A stretch of 64,000 nucleotides of DNA from Paragemmobacter ruber (GCF_009908315.1 NZ_JAAATW010000002.1:558001-622000), one strand, 5' to 3'. Shown: positions 16,714 through 26,444, numbered from the stretch's first letter. Made by a program: numbers and translations. Notes: a model not told the origin generated them from the letters alone.

Positions 16714-18162
16714 ATGATTGATGTCAGACCTGTCGCCCATGTCATCGGACTGGTGATCGTTGCGCTGGGCGTGGCGATGGTTTTCCCGATGGCGCTGGAC
16801 TGGCTGGCGGGGGATCCGAACTGGCGGGCCTTCCTGAAATCGGGGGTGCTGTGCGTGATCGCGGGCGGGGCGGTGGCGCTGGCCACGGCCAATGCGCTGG
16901 CGCGCGGGCTGACCTTGCAGCAGATCTTTCTTCTGACCGTCTTCGCCTGGGTCGCGGCCTGTTTCTTTGGCGCGCTGCCCCTTGTGCTGGGCGCGCCGGG
17001 GTTGGGCTGGCTGGATGCGATCTTCGAGGCGACATCGGGGCTGACCACGACCGGGGCCACGATGATCGTGGGGTTGGACGCCCTGCCGCAGGGGGCGAAC
17101 CTGTGGCGGGCGATGCTGCACTGGCTGGGCGGCCTTGGGATCGTGATCGTGGCGATGCTGTTCCTGCCGGTGATGAAGGTGGGGGGGATGCAGTTCTTCC
17201 GGTCGGAGGGGTTTGACACGCTGGGCAAGGTGCTGCCGCGCGCCCTGGATATCTCATCGGCGCTGGTGCAGATCTATGTGGTGCTGACGGTGGCCTGCGC
17301 GGTGGCCTATGCGGCGCTGGGGATGACCGGGTTCGAGGCGGTGGTGCATGCGCTGTCGACCGTGTCGACGGGCGGATTTTCATCGTCGGACCAGTCATTC
17401 GCGAAATTCTCGGGCGTGCTGGAATATGTGGCGGTGGTGTTCATGCTGGCCGGAAGCCTGCCCTTCATCCGCTTCATCCAGGCCTGGCAGGGGGAATGGG
17501 TGCCGCTGTGGCGCGACCGGCAGGTGCGGGCCTATCTGCGCTGGAACGCCTATGCCATCGGGGCGATCGTGGCCTATGAGATGCTGACGCATGACCTGCC
17601 GCTGGAGGTGGTGCTGCGTGAGACGACCTTCAACGTGGTGTCGGTCTTTTCGGGCACCGGGTTCACCAGCGCCGACCTTGCCGGATGGGGGGCCTTTCCC
17701 TTTGTCATCCTGTTCATCACCGGGTTGATCGGGGGCTGCACGTCATCGACGGGCTGTTCGGTCAAGGTGTTCCGCTACCTGATCCTGATCGAGGCGGTGA
17801 AGCTGCAACTGCGCCGCCTGTTCGCGCCCAATGCCGTGCACACGCTGCGCTATGACGGGCGGGCGGTGGATGACGATGTGCTGAACGCGGTGATTTCCTT
17901 TTTTACCCTGTTCATGCTGAGCTTCGGGCTGCTTTCGGTGGCGCTGGCGCTGACGGGGCTGGAATTCAAGACGGCGGTCACCGCCGCATGGACGGCGATT
18001 GCCAATGTGGGCCCCGCCTTTGGCCCCGAGGTCGCGCCCACGGGGGCGCTGGGGGCCTTTCCCGATGCGGCCAAGTGGGTGATGATCTTCGGTATGCTGC
18101 TGGGACGGCTGGAGCTTATGGCCGTCTTCGTGATCCTGCTGCCGCGGTTCTGGCGGACCTGA
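16714..18162 (+). CDS. trkH: TrkH-family potassium uptake protein, second copy
   Basis: A second TrkH/KtrB protein, also 482 residues and clearly paralogous to its upstream neighbour: MIDVRPVAHVIG against VDFRPIAYVFG at the start, and a shared LPVMKVGGMQFFRSEGFDTLGK. Filter loops are LTTTGATM, TVSTGGFSSSD, FSGTGFTSAD and IANVGPAFG. The last differs from the GNIGYG of copy one, so ion selectivity or gating may differ. The pair looks like an old tandem duplication. The gene ends one base before the convergent protease-like gene. Confidence 0.92.
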   Translation: MIDVRPVAHVIGLVIVALGVAMVFPMALDWLAGDPNWRAFLKSGVLCVIAGGAVALATANALARGLTLQQIFLLTVFAWVAACFFGALPLVLGAPGLGWLDAIFEATSGLTTTGATMIVGLDALPQGANLWRAMLHWLGGLGIVIVAMLFLPVMKVGGMQFFRSEGFDTLGKVLPRALDISSALVQIYVVLTVACAVAYAALGMTGFEAVVHALSTVSTGGFSSSDQSFAKFSGVLEYVAVVFMLAGSLPFIRFIQAWQGEWVPLWRDRQVRAYLRWNAYAIGAIVAYEMLTHDLPLEVVLRETTFNVVSVFSGTGFTSADLAGWGAFPFVILFITGLIGGCTSSTGCSVKVFRYLILIEAVKLQLRRLFAPNAVHTLRYDGRAVDDDVLNAVISFFTLFMLSFGLLSVALALTGLEFKTAVTAAWTAIANVGPAFGPEVAPTGALGAFPDAAKWVMIFGMLLGRLELMAVFVILLPRFWRT

Positions 18163-19983
18163 TCACTCCCAGCAGGAAACGAGCACCGTCATCCGGGCGG
18201 CGGCCCGCGCCAGATCCTCGGGCGGGAGGGCGCCCTGGCGGGCCGCCTGCGCCAGCGTGACGCCCTGCGCCTGCAGGGTGGCGGCGATGGCGGGGCCGGT
18301 GGCGGCGAAGGCCACGCCTTCGGGCAGGATGCGGGCGGGATCGGAGGCGGCGGGCAAGAGAAGGCCCAGCACGGCGCCAGTATTGTCCACCACCGGGCCG
18401 CCCGCATCGCCGGGCAGGGCGGTGAGGGCAAGCCGTTTGACCCCCTGCTCGCCGGCCAGGCCTTCGGTCGCCTCAAGCGTGCCGAAGGTCAGGACGGGGG
18501 CAGGCAGGGCATCGCCATAGCTGTAGCCCGCGACGGCGATCTCGGCGCCGATCCGATCGGGGCCGAGCTGGAATTCGGCGGTGGCGGGCGGGCTGATGGG
18601 CGTGGTGGGCGTGATCAGCGCGATGCCGCCCGTGGGATCGGTGAAGGTGACGGTCGCCTCGGTCCCGGCGTCCAGCGTGATGCGCCCGCATTGCGCCACG
18701 GCATCGGCCGAGGTCAGCACGCGGCCCTGCGCATCAATGAAAAAGCCCGAGCGGGTGAGGCGGGGCTTGCGCACCTCGAGCCCCGACAGGAGGCCCGCCT
18801 TGGTGGCGCCATCCATCGGCACGATCCCGGGATCAAGCGCGCGGTCGCCCACGGGGCGGAAGCTGGCCTCGATGGCGGGAAGGATGCGGTCGATGGGCAG
18901 ATCGGCGGCAGGGTTCCATGTCACAATCCAGCCCTTGATCAGGCCGCGCGACAGTTCGGCATAGGCGGCCGACGTGACGGTGGCGCTTTCCCCGCGCAGG
19001 GTGAAGCTACGTTCGCCGCGTTCGCGCGGGCCGGTCATCGGCATGATCTCCAGCGTCTGGAGCATGTCGTAAAGACCATAAAGCGCCGACTGATCGCCTG
19101 GCTGGCTGATGAGCGTGATGCGCAGCGCGTCGCTGCCGTCCTTGGCCACATAATGGACGAAGGGCGGTTCGTAATGATCGAAGGCGACCAGCGCGGTGGG
19201 CAGCGTCACCTCGATCCCGGCTTCGGGTTCGGTGACGGTGGCAAGGCCGAGCGCGGCCTGTTCGGCCTGATAATTGGCCACCAGCGTATCGCGCTGGAAG
19301 GTGGTCAGGATCCCCGTCGCCTCATAGCCCATCGCCTCTTGCCATGCGGCCATGGAGGCGCGGGTCCCACGGCCGAAAGCGCCGTCGATGCCGCTGTCGT
19401 AGAAGCCGAACCATTTCAGCGCGGTTTGCAGAAGTTCACGCTCTGACTGGGACAGGAGGGATTCCGACGCGCGGGCCTGATCGGGGGTTTCATCCGGGAT
19501 CACGGGCAGGGGGGTGGTCTCGGCGGTTGCTTCGGGAGTCGCGTCGGGGGTGGGGGCGGTTTGTGCTGCCGCGGCCCCGTCGGTTGCTGTCCCGTCGGTT
19601 GTGGCGTCTTCGGTCGCGGCGTCTTCGCTCAGCGGGGTGCCGACGGGCCAGAAGCTGGCCTGAAAGCCGCGTCCATCGGTGATGAAGCTGTCGCGCGGGA
19701 CAAGGTTTTCGCGCCGGAGGCTGGTCAGCCGCGCCTCGGCATCCGGGCGGGTGAAGGGGCCAAGCGCGATGACATGCCAGCCAGAGCCAACGCGGTAGCC
19801 TTGGACATCATCGAACATCGTCTGCCAGGCGGCGGCGCGTTCCTCGGCCTCGGTCAGGTTGGGCTTGGCCTCGATCTGGATCCAGACTTGGGGTTCGGAT
19901 TGCTGGGCTGCGGCGGGGGTAGGGGACAGGAGGTTCGGACCAAGGGCAATGGTAACAAGGCAGGCAAGGACCAGACGCAGCAT
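18163..19983 (-). CDS. Secreted SPOR/peptidoglycan-binding protein with inactive trypsin-like domain
   Basis: A 606-residue exported protein (signal peptide ending near PTPAAAQQ). A SPOR-like region lies at about residues 30-110 (WIQIEAKPNLTEAEERAAAW, GSGWHVIALGPFTRPDAEARL). An acidic, threonine/alanine-rich linker follows, then a peptidoglycan-binding domain 1 repeat (about 180-230, LLQTALKWFGFYDSGIDGAFG). The C-terminal third has the shape of a trypsin-like protease (SGFFIDAQGRVLTSADAV and GDAGGPVVDNTGAVLG). The expected catalytic His is Asp and the nucleophile Ser of GDSGG is Ala, so it is probably a binding protein and not a protease. Likely periplasmic. Confidence 0.8.
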   Translation of the reverse strand: MLRLVLACLVTIALGPNLLSPTPAAAQQSEPQVWIQIEAKPNLTEAEERAAAWQTMFDDVQGYRVGSGWHVIALGPFTRPDAEARLTSLRRENLVPRDSFITDGRGFQASFWPVGTPLSEDAATEDATTDGTATDGAAAAQTAPTPDATPEATAETTPLPVIPDETPDQARASESLLSQSERELLQTALKWFGFYDSGIDGAFGRGTRASMAAWQEAMGYEATGILTTFQRDTLVANYQAEQAALGLATVTEPEAGIEVTLPTALVAFDHYEPPFVHYVAKDGSDALRITLISQPGDQSALYGLYDMLQTLEIMPMTGPRERGERSFTLRGESATVTSAAYAELSRGLIKGWIVTWNPAADLPIDRILPAIEASFRPVGDRALDPGIVPMDGATKAGLLSGLEVRKPRLTRSGFFIDAQGRVLTSADAVAQCGRITLDAGTEATVTFTDPTGGIALITPTTPISPPATAEFQLGPDRIGAEIAVAGYSYGDALPAPVLTFGTLEATEGLAGEQGVKRLALTALPGDAGGPVVDNTGAVLGLLLPAASDPARILPEGVAFAATGPAIAATLQAQGVTLAQAARQGALPPEDLARAAARMTVLVSCWE

Positions 19984-20192
19984 TCCGGGAATTCCATAAT
20001 CGTTTCAGGGGCGGAGACTAGCAGAGCGTGCCGGGGATGCACACCCCTACCTGCTGGCCCACCTGCTGACCCGAGAGGCAGCGGTGGCGGGTGGCCGCAC
20101 GGATGGCCTGCGTCGGTCTGGCCCGGCCTGCCGGCATTGACCCCATGCCGCCCGTTGCCTATGGAGAGGGCGGTTTTCAAGAGGTTCGGGCC

Positions 20193-21137
20193 ATGACTGA
20201 CAGCGCACCCCTTCCCCGCAGTTTTCAGGAGATCATCCTGCGCCTGCAGGCTTATTGGGGCGCCAAGGGCTGTGCCGTGCTGCAACCCTATGACATGGAG
20301 GTGGGTGCAGGCACCTTCCACCCGGCCACCACGCTGCGCGCGCTGGGGCCGAACGCTTGGGCCGCGGCCTATGTGCAGCCGTCGCGCCGTCCGACCGATG
20401 GCCGCTATGGCGAGAACCCCAACCGCCTGCAGCACTACTATCAGTATCAGGTGATCATCAAACCCTCGCCCCCCGATCTGCAGGATCTGTATCTGGGGTC
20501 GCTGCGGGCGATCGGGCTGGACCCGATGCTGCATGACATCCGCTTTGTCGAGGATGACTGGGAAAGCCCGACGCTGGGGGCGTGGGGCCTTGGCTGGGAA
20601 GTGTGGTGCGACGGGATGGAGGTGAGCCAGTTCACCTATTTCCAGCAGGTGGGCGGGCATGATTGCCGCCCGGTTTCGGGCGAGCTGACCTACGGGCTGG
20701 AGCGGCTGGCGATGTATGTGCTGGGGATCGACCATGTGATGGAGATGCCCTTCAACGATCCGCAATCGCCCATCCCGCTGACCTATGGCGACATCTTCCG
20801 CCAGACGGAAGAGGAATACAGCCGCCACAACTTTGACGGCGCCACGACCGAGATGCTGTTTCAGCATTTCAAGGATGCGGAAGCCGAGTGCGAGCGGCTG
20901 CTGGCCTTTGATCCCGAGGATCCCAAAGCGGCCAAGAGCATCGTGATGGCGCACCCGGCCTATGACCAGTGCATAAAGGCGAGCCATCTGTTCAACCTTT
21001 TGGATGCGCGCGGCGTGATCTCGGTCACCGAACGGCAGGCCTATATCGGGCGGGTGCGGGCCTTGGCCAAGAAATGCGCCGATGCCTTCGTGACCACTGC
21101 CGCCGGGGGTGGCGCGGGCGGGGGAGCTGTGGCGTGA
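20193..21137 (+). CDS. glyQ: Glycine--tRNA ligase alpha subunit
   Basis: GlyQ is the catalytic subunit of the bacterial alpha2-beta2 glycyl-tRNA synthetase, charging tRNA-Gly. The 314-residue protein contains the near-invariant [72 protein letters not shown] and [11 protein letters not shown]. The ATG at 20193 gives a short MTDSAPLPR lead. It starts a three-gene unit with an overlapping small gene and glyS. A glycine-rich C-terminal tail ([12 protein letters not shown]) is unusual. Confidence 0.97.
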   Translation: MTDSAPLPRSFQEIILRLQAYWGAKGCAVLQPYDMEVGAGTFHPATTLRALGPNAWAAAYVQPSRRPTDGRYGENPNRLQHYYQYQVIIKPSPPDLQDLYLGSLRAIGLDPMLHDIRFVEDDWESPTLGAWGLGWEVWCDGMEVSQFTYFQQVGGHDCRPVSGELTYGLERLAMYVLGIDHVMEMPFNDPQSPIPLTYGDIFRQTEEEYSRHNFDGATTEMLFQHFKDAEAECERLLAFDPEDPKAAKSIVMAHPAYDQCIKASHLFNLLDARGVISVTERQAYIGRVRALAKKCADAFVTTAAGGGAGGGAVA

Positions 21138-21607
21138 ATGGCAAGATCGTCGGGGGTGGCATCGTGCTGATCGGGGCGGTTGCAGGTGTCGCGATGTGGT
21201 GGCTGCAGGTCTATGCCTTCTACGAGGAGGCGGCCTTCGTGCCGGGCGAGGAGATTCGCCTGACGCTGATCGAAGGCGGCCAGCCTGAGCCGATCATCGC
21301 CGAAGAGGTGCGCGGGATCGACAGCGAAAGCTCTCCCATCCGGTTCCGCGCCTGTTTCCGCACGCCGATGACCCAAGCCATGCTGACCGAGACCTATCAG
21401 ATCTACCCCGGTGCCGTGCCGAATGTCGCGCCCGGCTGGTTCGACTGTTTCGACGCGCAGGCCATCGGCACCGCGATCGAGCGCGGCGAGGCGATCCCCT
21501 TCCTGTCGGAAGCCAATATCCACCCCGGCGTGGACCGCGTGGTTGCGGTCTTTCCCGATGGCCGGGCCTTTGCCTGGCACCAGTTGAACGCCTCGGCGAG
21601 CGAGTGA
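21134..21607 (+). CDS. Small membrane-anchored protein between glyQ and glyS (DUF6446-like)
   Basis: A 157-residue protein with one N-terminal membrane helix (about residues 5-24, [21 protein letters not shown]) and a soluble domain that probably faces the periplasm. The domain has two cysteines (RACFRTP and WFDCFDA). I recall this gene type as a conserved Rhodobacterales family found between glyQ and glyS, but that could not be checked. Its GTG start overlaps the glyQ stop (GTGA), and glyS begins four bases after it, so the three are translationally linked. Function unknown. Confidence 0.72.
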   Translation: MNGKIVGGGIVLIGAVAGVAMWWLQVYAFYEEAAFVPGEEIRLTLIEGGQPEPIIAEEVRGIDSESSPIRFRACFRTPMTQAMLTETYQIYPGAVPNVAPGWFDCFDAQAIGTAIERGEAIPFLSEANIHPGVDRVVAVFPDGRAFAWHQLNASASE

Positions 21608-21611
21608 CACC

Positions 21612-23669
21612 ATGCCTGATCTGCTGATCGAACTGTTTTCCGAGGAAATCCCCGCGCGGATGCAGGCCAAGGCTGCGGCCGATCTGAAGCGGCTGGTGAC
21701 AGATGGGCTGGTGGAGGCGGGGCTGACCTATGCCAGCGCCGGGGCCTTTTCGACGCCACGCCGTCTGGTGCTGTCGGTCGAGGAACTGACCGCCGAGAGC
21801 AGGCCCGTGCGGGAAGAGCGCAAAGGGCCGCGGACGGACGCGCCGGCGGCGGCGCTGGAGGGGTTCCTGCGGTCCACCGGCCTGACGAAGGACCAGCTGG
21901 AGGTGCGCGACGACAAGAAGGCGCAGGTCTATTTCGCCGTGGTCGAAAAGCCGGGGCGGAAGGCGGATGCGATCGTGGCCGAGGTGCTGGAGGGCGTGAT
22001 CCGCAATTTCCCCTGGCCCAAGTCGATGCGCTGGGGGGCGGGGTCCCTGCGCTGGGTGCGGCCGTTGCAATCCATCCTCTGCCTTATGGTGGATGAGGCG
22101 GGGGCGCGGGTGGTGCCGGTCGAGGTGGACGGGATCGCCGCAGGCAATACCACCGAAGGCCACCGCTTCATGGGGGCGGGGCGGTTTGCGGTGTCCTCGT
22201 TTGAGGATTACCGTCTGAAACTGTCGCGCGCCCGCGTGGTGCTGGATGCGGCAGAGCGCGAGGCGCAGATCTGGCAGGCGGCCACCAACATGGCCTTTGC
22301 CGCAGGGCTGGAAGTGGTCGAGGATCGCGGGCTTCTGGCGGAAGTGGCGGGGCTGGTGGAATGGCCCGTCGTGCTGATGGGACCGATCGGCGAGGAATTC
22401 ATGGGCCTGCCGGCAGAGGTTCTGCAAACCTCGATGAAAGAGCATCAGAAGTTCTTTTCTGTCCGGAACCCCAAGACAGGTCGGATCGAGCGTTTCATCA
22501 CGGTCGCCAATATCGAGGCGGCGGATGGCGGCGCGGCGATCCTGACGGGCAATCAGAAGGTGCTGCGGGCGCGACTGTCGGATGCGCGGTTCTTCTGGGA
22601 GAACGACCTGCGGGTGGCGAAGGCGGGCATGGGGGAATGGGCCGAAGGCCTGCGCGCGGTGACCTTCCACAACAAGCTGGGCAGCCAGGCGGAACGGATC
22701 GAGCGTATCGCGGCCCTGGCGCGCGAGATTGCGCCCTTGGTGGGCGCGGATGCGGGCCTCGCGGAACAGGCGGCGCGGGTGGGCAAGCTGGACCTGCGGT
22801 CGGCGATGGTGGGGGAGTTCCCCGAATTGCAGGGCGTGATGGGCCGCTATTACGCGCTGGCGGCGGGGATGCCTGCGGCGGTGGCCGATGCCGCGCGCGA
22901 CCATTACGCGCCGCTCGGGCCATCGGATGCCGTGCCGGTGGAGCCGGTATCGGTCGCCGTGGCGCTGGCCGACAAGATCGACACGCTGACCGGGTTCTGG
23001 GCGATTGATGAAAAGCCCACCGGGAGCAAGGACCCCTTCGCCCTGCGCCGCGCGGCGTTGGGGGTGATCCGGCTGGTGCTGGTGAATGGGGTGCGCGCGT
23101 CTTTGGCGGCGGTCTTTGCCAAGGCCTATCCGGGCGCGGACGGGGCTGATCTGATCGCCTTCTTCCATGACCGCCTGAAAGTCTTCCTCAAGGATCAGGG
23201 CATCCGGCATGACGTCATCGACGCCTGCCTTGCCATGCCCGGCAATGATGACCTGACGCTGCTGGTCAAGCGCGCGCAGGCGTTGCAGGCGTTCCTTGCG
23301 TCGGACGACGGCACGAACCTGCTGCAAGGCTTCAAGCGGGCGAACAACATCCTGTCTCAGGCCGAAGCGAAGGATGGCGTCGAATATTCCTTCGGCGCGG
23401 ACCCGAAATTCGCCGAAAGCGACGCGGAGCGCGCGCTGTTCAATGCGCTGGACGTGGCGGAACAGGCCATCGGTCCCGCCATGCGCGCCGAGGATTTCGC
23501 CGCCGCGATGGGCGCCATGGCGCAGCTGCGCGCGCCGATTGATGCCTTCTTCACCGCCGTCCAGATCAACACCGAAAATCAGGTCGTCCGTCGCAACCGC
23601 CTGAACCTGCTGCACCGCATCCGCGCGATCTGTTCCGGCGTGGCCGATCTGACCAAGGTGGACGGGTAA
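21612..23669 (+). CDS. glyS: Glycine--tRNA ligase beta subunit
   Basis: GlyS binds tRNA-Gly for the alpha2-beta2 glycyl-tRNA synthetase. The 685-residue protein begins MPDLLIELFSEEIPARMQ, as the family does, and contains KSMRWGAGSLRWVRPLQSI, GHRFM, LQTSMKEHQKFFSV and the HD-like region with VALADKIDTLTGFW. Its end NRLNLLHRIRAICSGVADLTKV is typical. The ATG at 21612 follows the preceding gene by four bases. A hairpin and a dispersed element follow its stop. Confidence 0.97.
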   Translation: MPDLLIELFSEEIPARMQAKAAADLKRLVTDGLVEAGLTYASAGAFSTPRRLVLSVEELTAESRPVREERKGPRTDAPAAALEGFLRSTGLTKDQLEVRDDKKAQVYFAVVEKPGRKADAIVAEVLEGVIRNFPWPKSMRWGAGSLRWVRPLQSILCLMVDEAGARVVPVEVDGIAAGNTTEGHRFMGAGRFAVSSFEDYRLKLSRARVVLDAAEREAQIWQAATNMAFAAGLEVVEDRGLLAEVAGLVEWPVVLMGPIGEEFMGLPAEVLQTSMKEHQKFFSVRNPKTGRIERFITVANIEAADGGAAILTGNQKVLRARLSDARFFWENDLRVAKAGMGEWAEGLRAVTFHNKLGSQAERIERIAALAREIAPLVGADAGLAEQAARVGKLDLRSAMVGEFPELQGVMGRYYALAAGMPAAVADAARDHYAPLGPSDAVPVEPVSVAVALADKIDTLTGFWAIDEKPTGSKDPFALRRAALGVIRLVLVNGVRASLAAVFAKAYPGADGADLIAFFHDRLKVFLKDQGIRHDVIDACLAMPGNDDLTLLVKRAQALQAFLASDDGTNLLQGFKRANNILSQAEAKDGVEYSFGADPKFAESDAERALFNALDVAEQAIGPAMRAEDFAAAMGAMAQLRAPIDAFFTAVQINTENQVVRRNRLNLLHRIRAICSGVADLTKVDG

Positions 23670-23675
23670 GCCTCT

Positions 23676-23720
23676 TCATCTTGGAAAAATACCCTGGGGG
23701 TCCGGGGGCAAGGCCCCCGG
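23676..23720. repeat. GGGTATTT element with adjoining CCGGGGGC hairpin
   Basis: On the minus strand 23676-23698 reads CAGGGTATTTTTCCAAGATG, the dispersed element also at 6551 and 48893. It is joined to a hairpin CCGGGGGC-AAG-GCCCCCGG at 23702-23720. It lies just after glyS and may serve as its transcription stop, although no T-run follows the hairpin. Confidence 0.55.
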
Positions 23721-23818
23721 CGCTTTCCACCGGCGCGCCGCCGTCATGACAGTAAATGTCAGACTTGCTTGACACCTTTTTCAGCGTATCCTGCGGGCGC
23801 AAAGGAAAGGCTGCTGCA

Positions 23819-26377
23819 GTGCAGAAGATGGACATGCTTCCCGATTTCGCCGAGATCACGCCCACGGCGCGCATCCAGACCCCGGCGCATGGCTGGCGGG
23901 CCAAGTGCCTGCAGCGCCTGATCCGGCTGGATCTGCCCGTGCCGCGCACGGTGGCGCTGCCTGCGGCCACGATCCGCGCCATTGCGGCGGGGCATGCGGT
24001 GGATGTGGCGGCGATTCTGGCGCATTTCGGGGATGCCACGCTGATTTCCGTGCGCCCCAGCCCGGAAAACCCCGATTGGGGCGGGCCGGGCACGATCCTG
24101 AACATTGGAATGAACGCGGCCCGGCATGCGGGATTGGCCCAGCGGCACGGGCAGGCGGCGGCGGATGCGCTGTATCTGCGCTTCGTGCAGGCCTATGCCA
24201 CCCATGTGGCGCGGCTGGACCCCGACATGTTCGACGCCGCCGCCCCTTCGGCGGATGCGCTGCAGGATGCGCTGCGGGTCTATGAGATCGAGATGGACGA
24301 GGCTTTTCCGCAGGATCCGGCGCGGCAGCTGGCCGAGGTGCTGCGGTCGATGGCGCGGGCCTGGGAAGGGACGACGGCGCGGCTGCTGCGCGCGGCCAAG
24401 GGGGCGCCCGACGAGGCGGCGCTGGGCCTTGTGGTGCAGGAAATGGCGCAGGGGATCGGCAAGGGCGTCTCCGGGTCGGGCGTGATCCAGTTCGTCGATC
24501 CGGTGACGGGCCTGCCGCAGGTGACGGGGCGCTATCTTGGCCAATCGCAGGGCCGGGATGCGCTGAAGCGGACAGAAGCGATCTATCTGACGCGCGATCC
24601 GCGCGGGCCGTCGCTGGAGGAACTGGCGCCGGGGCTGTTTGCGGACCTGCTGCGCTATGGTGCGGCCTGCCGGGCGCGGCTGCGCGAGGAGATGCAGATC
24701 GAGTTTACCATCGAGGACGGGCATCTGTCGGTGCTGGATGCGGTCAAGGTTGCGCGGTCCGCGCGGGCGGGGCTGAAGATCGCGGTGGCGCTGGCCGAGG
24801 ATGGGGTGATCTCTGACGCCGAGGCCGTGCTGCGGGTGGAACCCCGGGCGCTGTCGGAACTGCTGCATCCGCAGGTGGACCCGCGGGGGGCGCGGGATGT
24901 GTTCGTGCGAGGGATCGCCGCCTCGCCGGGGGCGGCGACGGGCCGGATCGTGTTTTCATCGCAGGCCGCGCAGGCCAGCGCGGCGCGGGGCGAGCCTTGC
25001 ATCCTTGTGCGGCGCGAGACCGCGCCCGAGGATATCCGGGGCATGCATTCGGCGGTGGGCGTGCTGACGGAGCGCGGGGGGATGACCTCCCATGCCGCGG
25101 TGATCGGGCGGGGCCTTGGCCTGCCCTGCATCGTGGGGGCGTCGGACCTGAAGCTGGATGCCAAGGAGCGCAAGCTGGTGGCGCCGGATGGCCGGGTGTT
25201 CCGCGAAGGCGACATCATCACCGTGGACGGCACCACGGGCGAGGCGCTGGCAGGCGCGGCGGACATGCTGGCCCCAGCGCTGGATGACAGTTTCCGCAAA
25301 CTTCTGGGCTGGGCGGACAGTTACCGCGACATCGGCATCCGCGCCAATGCCGACACACCCGCCGATGCCGCGACCGCGCGGCAGTTCGAGGCGCAGGGAA
25401 TCGGCCTGTGCCGGACGGAACACATGTTCTTCGAGGAAGACCGTCTGGTGGTGATGCGCGAGATGATCTTTGCCGATAGCGCCAAGGATCGGGCGGCCGC
25501 GCTGGCGCGGCTTTTGCCCATGCAGCGCGAGGATTTCGTGCAGCTTTTCGACATCATGCAGGGTCTGCCCGTCTGCATCCGCCTGTTCGATCCGCCCTTG
25601 CATGAATTTCTGCCCCACAGCCGCGAGGGCCTGCGCGAATTGGCCGAGGCGCTGGACAAGCCGCTGTCCGAGGTCACGCGGCGGGCCGAGGCGCTGGCCG
25701 AGTTCAACCCGATGCTGGGGATGCGGGGGGTGCGCCTAGGCGTGGTGCTGCCCGAAATCTATGACATGCAGGCACAGGCGATATTCGAGGCGACGGTCGA
25801 GATCGCCCGGCGCGGCGGATCGGTGGTGCCGGAGATCATGATCCCGCTGGTCAGCGCGCGGCGCGAGGTGGAGCTGGTCCAGACCCGGATCGAGGCGGTG
25901 GCGGCCAAGGTGCGCGCGCGCGCCGGGGCCGGGACGGATTTCGCCTACAGGTTGGGCGTGATGGTGGAAACCCCGCGTGCGGCGCTGCGTGCGGGCGAGA
26001 TCGCGCAGCATGCATCTTTCCTGTCCTTCGGCACGAATGACCTGACGCAGATGACCTATGGCCTGTCGCGCGATGATGCGGGGCGGTTCATGAACACCTA
26101 TGTGCAGCAGGGGGTGTTCCCTGAGGATCCGTTCCACATCCTGGATGTGGATGGCGTGGGCGAGCTTTTGCACATCGGTGCGGAACGGGGGCGGCGGACG
26201 CGGGGCGATCTGGTTCTGTCGATCTGCGGCGAACATGGGGGGAACCCCGAATCCATAGATTTCTGCCGCAAGGCGGGATTCGATTACGTCTCATGTTCGC
26301 CCTATCGCGTGCCGCTGGCGCGGCTGGCGGCGGCGCATCTGGCCTTGCAGGGGCGGAACGATATTCGTAAAAATTAA
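23819..26377 (+). CDS. Pyruvate, phosphate dikinase-like PEP-utilising enzyme with divergent ATP-grasp half
   Basis: An 852-residue relative of pyruvate, phosphate dikinase, which interconverts pyruvate and PEP. The middle phosphohistidine domain is intact (TERGGMTSHAAVIGRGLGLPCIVG), as is the C-terminal PEP/pyruvate barrel (GLCRTEHMFF, FGTNDLTQMTYGLSRDD, SICGEHGGNP with the catalytic Cys, YVSCSPYRVPLARLAAAHLA). The N-terminal half is unusual: the expected GGKGANL loop reads HGWRAKCL, and the SVRSG segment reads SVRPSPENPDW. The GTG at 23819 has AAAGGAAAGG eight bases upstream. An ATG at 23756 is in frame but has no such site. Confidence 0.8.
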   Translation: MQKMDMLPDFAEITPTARIQTPAHGWRAKCLQRLIRLDLPVPRTVALPAATIRAIAAGHAVDVAAILAHFGDATLISVRPSPENPDWGGPGTILNIGMNAARHAGLAQRHGQAAADALYLRFVQAYATHVARLDPDMFDAAAPSADALQDALRVYEIEMDEAFPQDPARQLAEVLRSMARAWEGTTARLLRAAKGAPDEAALGLVVQEMAQGIGKGVSGSGVIQFVDPVTGLPQVTGRYLGQSQGRDALKRTEAIYLTRDPRGPSLEELAPGLFADLLRYGAACRARLREEMQIEFTIEDGHLSVLDAVKVARSARAGLKIAVALAEDGVISDAEAVLRVEPRALSELLHPQVDPRGARDVFVRGIAASPGAATGRIVFSSQAAQASAARGEPCILVRRETAPEDIRGMHSAVGVLTERGGMTSHAAVIGRGLGLPCIVGASDLKLDAKERKLVAPDGRVFREGDIITVDGTTGEALAGAADMLAPALDDSFRKLLGWADSYRDIGIRANADTPADAATARQFEAQGIGLCRTEHMFFEEDRLVVMREMIFADSAKDRAAALARLLPMQREDFVQLFDIMQGLPVCIRLFDPPLHEFLPHSREGLRELAEALDKPLSEVTRRAEALAEFNPMLGMRGVRLGVVLPEIYDMQAQAIFEATVEIARRGGSVVPEIMIPLVSARREVELVQTRIEAVAAKVRARAGAGTDFAYRLGVMVETPRAALRAGEIAQHASFLSFGTNDLTQMTYGLSRDDAGRFMNTYVQQGVFPEDPFHILDVDGVGELLHIGAERGRRTRGDLVLSICGEHGGNPESIDFCRKAGFDYVSCSPYRVPLARLAAAHLALQGRNDIRKN

Positions 26378-26430
26378 CGCAAGATCATGTGGTTGGCGGG
26401 CGAAGCTCACATAGGGCTTTAGGATTTTTG

Positions 26431-26444
26431 GGCGGATATCCGCC
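26431..26444. repeat. Perfect 14-bp palindrome GGCGGATATCCGCC
   Basis: A perfect palindrome in the 200-base gap between the dikinase-like gene and the SleB-type hydrolase gene. It could be the core of a hairpin or a repressor site. No T-run follows. Confidence 0.45.

Noticed and set aside
21294-23615. A 773-codon open frame on the minus strand
   Set aside because: It is antisense to glyS and has no recognisable domain; high GC makes long antisense frames common here.
23756-23790. TTGACA...TATCCT as a promoter within the dikinase leader
   Set aside because: The spacing between the two hexamers is only about 12 bases, too short for a sigma-70 promoter.
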